DNA of 53,945 nt, taken from Spirochaetaceae bacterium (GTDB taxonomy: Bacteria > Spirochaetota > Spirochaetia > Treponematales > Rectinemataceae). Where the stretch lies: contig JANXYQ010000016.1 in NCBI GenBank assembly GCA_025355995.1, positions 1 through 53,945 on the forward strand. Direction: 5' to 3'. Position 1 is the first letter of the stretch. Every line of letters starts with the position of its first letter. The notes below the pieces were generated by a model. The model did not search any database. It was not told the origin of the DNA and saw only the letters and a program-made list of their open reading frames with translations. A program made the translations under genes and the position numbers. This document shows positions 50,321 to 53,945 of this stretch, in pieces.

Positions 50321-50730
50321 CGAGGAGGCGGATGCAGCCGAACGTCGTGATCAACCTCGTGCCCCTCATCGACGTCCTCCTCCTCATCATCATCTTCTTC
50401 ATGATAACCACCACCTTCAAGCTCACCCCCGGCATCTCCCTCGACCTGCCCTCGTCCAGCACGGCGCAGAACGTCAAGAGCTCGGTGCTCAGGATCGTCG
50501 CGGTCTCCGACGCGGAGATCTACGTCGACAAGACCCGCTCGGACCTCGCCGGCCTTCCCGCCCTCATCAAGAAGCGGATGGGCTCCGGCGACGCCGCCGG
50601 GCTGAAGGCCACGGTGGAGGGGGACCGGAGCGCGACCTACCAGCTGATGGTCTCCGTACTGGACGCCCTGCGCCGCGGCGGCATCGATTCCGTCGGCCTC
50701 AGGACCAGGGTAGACCAGGGCGCGCCATGA
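50317..50730 (+). CDS. ExbD/TolR-family transport protein
   Basis: A 137-residue protein with one N-terminal helix and a periplasmic domain. VINLVPLIDVLLLIIIFFMI carries the conserved membrane Asp that conducts protons, followed by TTTFKLTPGISLDLPSS, the ExbD family start of the periplasmic part. It is translationally coupled by ATGA to the ExbB-like gene upstream and the TonB-like gene downstream. MTRRRMQPN gives the positive cytoplasmic tail. It completes a standard energy-transducing complex. Confidence 0.92.
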   Translation: MTRRRMQPNVVINLVPLIDVLLLIIIFFMITTTFKLTPGISLDLPSSSTAQNVKSSVLRIVAVSDAEIYVDKTRSDLAGLPALIKKRMGSGDAAGLKATVEGDRSATYQLMVSVLDALRRGGIDSVGLRTRVDQGAP

Positions 50731-51911
50731 ACTCGGGCTGGATCAGGGCCCAGGACCGCAAGCGAAGCTTGACGGCCGCCGGCTCCACGGTCTGCCTCTA
50801 CGCCATTGCCTTTCTCGGCGCCTGGCTCATAGGCAGCCTCGCGCCGGCGACGCTCGCCTCCGTCCCGGGTACCGTGATCGTCGACCTCGGCGGGATCGAG
50901 GGGCCGCCGGGCGAAGTGCCCCTCGGCCTCGAGAACGCTCCGGATCGCCCCGTCGGCGCGCCGCTCGGGGCGGCGCCCCTACCCGCGGCCGCCGAGACCC
51001 CCGCCCAGGCGAGCGCCGCGGCGACCTCGGCCATCGCTCCCATTCCGGAGCCTCCGGCCCAGGCGACTCCCGCCAAGACGGTTCCTCCGGAGCCCAAGGC
51101 CGCTCCCGCTCCCAAGCCGGCTCCCAAGGCCGTTCTAGCGCCTAAGGCAGCCCCCAAGGCCGTTCCGGCTCCCAAGAGTGCGACCAAGGCCCCGTCCGCT
51201 CCGGAAAAGGCGACGCCCGCCCAGGACGCGACCGCGCTAGCCGCCGCGCAGGCGGAGCAGGAGCGCGCCGCCCAGGAGGAAGCGGCCCTGCGCGCCGCCG
51301 CCGCCTCGGCCGCCGCCGCGCCGGCTCCGCCCAAGACCAAGACTTTCGGCTCGGGCGCTCCCGTCGCCTCGGGCGGCACGGGATCGGCCCCCGGGGTCTC
51401 GGGCGGAACGGGTTCCGTCACCTTCCGCGGATCCGAGATGGGCAGCGCCCTCGCGACGACCTTCGGCGCCTCCTCGGGCCAGGTCGGGCGAAACATCTAC
51501 GTGCCCATCTACCTGTACATGCCCCTGCCAGCTAAGATCGACGACTCTATCTACCGGAGCATCCTCGCGAAGGAGACCTTCCGGTCCTATTACCAGCAAT
51601 CGGGCGCCGAGTGGCGGCTGAAGTCCCAGGCGCCGCTGCCCCTGCGCGGCGACTTCTGGACCATGCTCGAGAATGCCGGCTACGACGCCTCGACCGCCGA
51701 CTACAGGACCGGGCGCAAGCTGTCCCCCGTCGTGCTGGAGTTCGCCGTCGGCCCGCTCTCGAATAACAAGGTCGAGCTAGTGGACATTCGCCTGGTCTCC
51801 TCCTCCGGATCGGCGGAGGTCGACGAGGCGGTCATGTACGGCTTCCGGCAGGCCTCTTACTTCAATAAGACCGGCAACGCCGTAGCCGGCAAATTCGTCT
51901 ACGGGTTCTAG
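50727..51911 (+). CDS. TonB/TolA-like periplasm-spanning protein
   Basis: A 394-residue protein. It has one N-terminal helix (VCLYAIAFLGAWLIGSLA) and a long Pro/Ala/Lys-rich stretch at about residues 85-170 (repeats of A-P-K-x-A-P-K) that can span the periplasm. An Ala/Glu helix and Gly/Ser/Thr repeats follow, then a C-terminal domain of ~130 residues. The end (LSPVVLEFAVGPLSNNKVEL, then FRQASYFNKTG) has the TonB-like strand-helix pattern in which V-x-F-x-V precedes a helix and A-x-x-x-F. Context after ExbB and ExbD supports TonB function. The C-terminal domain is not a canonical TonB box, so a TolA-like role is possible. Confidence 0.82.
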   Translation: MNSGWIRAQDRKRSLTAAGSTVCLYAIAFLGAWLIGSLAPATLASVPGTVIVDLGGIEGPPGEVPLGLENAPDRPVGAPLGAAPLPAAAETPAQASAAATSAIAPIPEPPAQATPAKTVPPEPKAAPAPKPAPKAVLAPKAAPKAVPAPKSATKAPSAPEKATPAQDATALAAAQAEQERAAQEEAALRAAAASAAAAPAPPKTKTFGSGAPVASGGTGSAPGVSGGTGSVTFRGSEMGSALATTFGASSGQVGRNIYVPIYLYMPLPAKIDDSIYRSILAKETFRSYYQQSGAEWRLKSQAPLPLRGDFWTMLENAGYDASTADYRTGRKLSPVVLEFAVGPLSNNKVELVDIRLVSSSGSAEVDEAVMYGFRQASYFNKTGNAVAGKFVYGF

Positions 51912-51926
51912 CCCGAAAAGGACAGC

Positions 51927-53387
51927 ATGCGCCTGAGGCCCAAGGTCTTCGCGATATTCGGCGCCGCACTCGGCCTCGTGGCCGCCTTCGGCGCCCTGGC
52001 CTTTCCCCTCGTCGTCGACAGGCTGACGCAGGCTCAGCTATTCTCGCTTTCGAGGACCCTGGGGGCCTACCTGGTCCACGACCTCGAGTCCCTCGAGTTC
52101 AAGGGCGATCACGCGGCCTTCGAGAAGGCCATCGACAAGCAACTCGAATTCGTGCAGGGCCTGGGCGCAAGCTCGGGCAACTACAGCCTCCGAGTGGCCA
52201 TCGTCGTCAGTCCCGACTACAAGGTCGAGATAGGCCATCCAGACTCCACTCTCGGCGCCGACTACTCGGGACACGCCGACATCCGGGCGGCGATGGCGGG
52301 GGCGCCTATGGCGACGGCCCTCGAGGCTCCCGACGGAGGGAAGGGCGTCGCGACCGACGCCGACATCGTCGCTCCGCTGAGGTTGGCCGACGGCGACAAG
52401 CGGGTGCTCGAGGTCAAGCTCGACCTCTCCTCGAGCCTTTCGATGATCCAGGCCCAATATTCGAAGATCCGGCTCCTCGTCATCGCCTTCATCGCCCTCG
52501 GCTTCGCCGTGGTCGCGCTCGTGATCGCCGACGGCATCCGCAGGGCCGTCCTCCTTCCAATCCTGAGGGTCTCCGCGGCCATGGAGAAGGTGGGCTCTGT
52601 CGACCTCGACGCGAGGGTGGACCCATCGGCCCGCGGTAGCGGCGCGCGCCGCGGCCGCGGCGCGAGGGACGAGATCGGGGCCATGGCCGAGCGCTTCGAC
52701 GAGATGGTCATGGGCCTCAAGGAGAGGTTCCAGCTCGAGCGCTACGTCTCCCGCTCCACGGTCGGCGCCGCGCGCTCGCGCGCCGAGTCGGGCGGGGCGG
52801 ACGCGCCGGTCACGCGCATGAGGCGCACGGTCTTCTTCTCCGACGTCAGGGGTTTCACCTCCTTCTCCGAGAGCGCCGATCCCGCGCGCGTCGTCGCGGT
52901 GCTCAACCTCCTGCTCGGCATGCAGGAGGAGGTGATCGCGCGGGCGGGGGGCGAGGTCGACAAGTTCGTCGCCGACGAGGCCATGGCCGTCTTCGAGCGC
53001 CCCGCCCTGGCGGTGGCCGCGGCCCTCGCGATCCGCTCGCGCGTGGCGCGCATGGCGGGCGAGATCGAGGGCCTCAAGCTGGGCTTCGGGATCCACGTCG
53101 GCGAGCTCGTCGAGGGCGACATAGGCTCTCCCAGGATGATGGACCATACGGTGATCGGGGATACGGTCAATACCGCCGCGCGGCTGCAGGCGGCGGCGAA
53201 GGCCCATCAGATCATCGTCTCGGAGGCCGTCGCTGCGGACGAGGAGGTCGCAGCCCGCTTCCTTCTCGAGCCCATGGCCAGCATCACCGTGAAGGGCAAG
53301 GCCGAGCCCCTGCGGGTCTTCTCGGTCGCCTGCTCCAAGAGCGCGCTCTCTCGCGCCTCCCCGACTAGCCGGCCCCGCCTCGCCTGA
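51927..53387 (+). CDS. Membrane-bound class III adenylate/guanylate cyclase with HAMP linker
   Basis: A 486-residue signalling protein. Helix 1 (IFGAALGLVAAFGALAFPLV), a periplasmic sensor of ~140 residues, helix 2 (IRLLVIAFIALGFAVVALVI), a HAMP domain and a C-terminal cyclase domain. The catalytic parts are RTVFFSDVRGFTSFSE (metal Asp), GGEVDKFVADEAMAVFE (Lys for adenine; Ala-Asp in place of the usual Gly-Asp around the second metal Asp) and HTVIGDTVNTAARLQAA (Asn and Arg of the transition state). I favour ATP as substrate. AAGGA lies 4 bases before the ATG, 15 bases after the TonB-like gene, so it is probably co-transcribed. The ligand is unknown. Confidence 0.88.
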   Translation: MRLRPKVFAIFGAALGLVAAFGALAFPLVVDRLTQAQLFSLSRTLGAYLVHDLESLEFKGDHAAFEKAIDKQLEFVQGLGASSGNYSLRVAIVVSPDYKVEIGHPDSTLGADYSGHADIRAAMAGAPMATALEAPDGGKGVATDADIVAPLRLADGDKRVLEVKLDLSSSLSMIQAQYSKIRLLVIAFIALGFAVVALVIADGIRRAVLLPILRVSAAMEKVGSVDLDARVDPSARGSGARRGRGARDEIGAMAERFDEMVMGLKERFQLERYVSRSTVGAARSRAESGGADAPVTRMRRTVFFSDVRGFTSFSESADPARVVAVLNLLLGMQEEVIARAGGEVDKFVADEAMAVFERPALAVAAALAIRSRVARMAGEIEGLKLGFGIHVGELVEGDIGSPRMMDHTVIGDTVNTAARLQAAAKAHQIIVSEAVAADEEVAARFLLEPMASITVKGKAEPLRVFSVACSKSALSRASPTSRPRLA

Positions 53388-53402
53388 GTACATTTGACTG
53401 CA

Positions 53403-53945
53403 ATGACAGCAACGGTCAATTCCGAGTTCCGCTCCGGCGAGGAGATACGCTACGACCTCCGCAGCCCTGGCCGCTGGATAGTCTCCCACCTCCTCCGCTA
53501 TCCCTGGCTTCCGGTCCTCGCGGCGGCCTGCTCGATAGTCAATAACGTGGGCTACTCGGGGCTCCAGCTCCTCGTAGGGAAGGGCTTCGACGTGCTGGCC
53601 AAGCCGGGCTGGGCCGTCGCCCAGCTGGCGGCCGTCGCCCTGCTCATCGCAGGCGCGGCGGCGGTGCAGGGCGTCGCGGGGATCGGCCGCAACCTGTCTT
53701 TCGAGTTCCTCGCCCAGCGTATAGAGCGCGACTCCAGGGCGGAGCTCTTCTCGAGCCTGCTGGGCAAGAGCCAGACCTTCCACTCTCGGCAGCGGGTCGG
53801 CGACATCATGGCCCGCGCGACGAACGACGTGCACTTCCTCAACCTCATGTTCTCGCCGGGGCTCTCGCTGATCATGGACTCCTGCCTCACGGCCGTGGTT
53901 CCCCTCGTCATGGTGGCGACGATAGACCTCAGGCTGCTCCTCGAG
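53403..53945 (+). CDS. ABC exporter, N-terminal transmembrane part (cut by window end)
   Basis: An open frame from ATG 53403 to the last base gives 181 residues with no stop, so the gene is truncated by the window. It has at least three hydrophobic helices (PWLPVLAAACSIVNNVGYSG, VAQLAAVALLIAGAAAVQGV, SLIMDSCLTAVVPLVMVATI) and the type I exporter intracellular-loop pattern RVGDIMARATNDVHFL, as in MsbA-like transporters. The ATP-binding domain should lie beyond the edge. It starts 15 bases after the cyclase gene, with no strong Shine-Dalgarno. Substrate unknown; lipid or drug export is typical for the family. Confidence 0.85.
   Translation, partial: MTATVNSEFRSGEEIRYDLRSPGRWIVSHLLRYPWLPVLAAACSIVNNVGYSGLQLLVGKGFDVLAKPGWAVAQLAAVALLIAGAAAVQGVAGIGRNLSFEFLAQRIERDSRAELFSSLLGKSQTFHSRQRVGDIMARATNDVHFLNLMFSPGLSLIMDSCLTAVVPLVMVATIDLRLLLE

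Noticed and set aside
52038-53834. 598-codon reverse open frame over the cyclase and ABC genes
   Set aside because: Arg/His/Asp-rich shadow of strongly GC-rich coding DNA. The forward strand encodes HAMP, cyclase and ABC exporter motifs.

Overview
The window looks like chromosomal DNA of a GC-rich, Gram-negative-type bacterium. It carries lipoproteins with lax lipoboxes, an outer-membrane-barrel-like protein, an ExbB/ExbD/TonB set, a lipoprotein with repeated cadherin-like beta-sandwich domains and the remains of an HU-like DUF4469-type protein. I infer a spirochaete or relative, but nothing here proves it. I see no rRNA, tRNA or CRISPR array.

Layout. (1) 1-5.5 kb is AT-rich and patchy: an acyltransferase remnant, a family 2 and a family 4 glycosyltransferase, an intact acyltransferase 3 and long gene-poor gaps. 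(2) 5.6-12.9 kb is one very large hybrid NRPS-PKS gene (A-PCP-KS-AT-ACP-C-TE). Its predicted substrates are serine and malonyl-CoA, its C-domain active-site motif is altered (HR instead of HH) and its thioesterase has Cys in place of Ser. (3) 12.9-16.7 kb holds a lipoprotein, a barrel-like protein and a membrane protein, then an ArnT/PMT-like glycosyltransferase. (4) 16.8-32.0 kb is a leftward run of 15 tightly packed genes, many with ATGA overlaps. In transcription order it encodes an ABC-2 exporter (ATPase, permease); a Dlt-like acylation set (SGNH/DltD-like protein, MBOAT, acyl carrier protein, acetoacetyl-CoA-synthetase-like ligase); an intact polysaccharide deacetylase; a degenerate deacetylase fused to a family 2 glycosyltransferase; an FAD oxidoreductase; acetyltransferase, aminotransferase, dehydrogenase and 2-epimerase of a UDP-ManNAc3NAcA-type pathway; and two small SMR/ArnEF-like membrane proteins. 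It reads as one machine that makes, modifies, acylates and exports a surface glycan.

(5) 32.0-33.9 kb diverges from that operon through a very compact bidirectional promoter. It encodes a soluble S24/S26-type peptidase, an HPr-kinase-like P-loop protein and a PqqD-like chaperone. A convergent 51-codon gene with its own promoter, Shine-Dalgarno and terminator encodes a candidate RiPP precursor peptide. This cassette and the Dlt-like set are the best candidates for undescribed systems. (6) 34.1-37.2 kb has the HU-like pseudogene, a Sfp-type phosphopantetheinyl transferase that could activate the carrier proteins of the NRPS-PKS and the Dlt-like ACP, and the cadherin-like lipoprotein.

(7) 37.5 kb to the end is ordinary very GC-rich chromosome: proA-proB; a MarR/transglutaminase pair; an AraC regulator divergent from a ThuA and Gfo/Idh/MocA sugar pair; a leftward TPR-HEAT-purU-serine hydrolase operon; and rightward exbB-exbD-tonB-like genes, an adenylate/guanylate cyclase and the start of an ABC exporter cut by the window edge.
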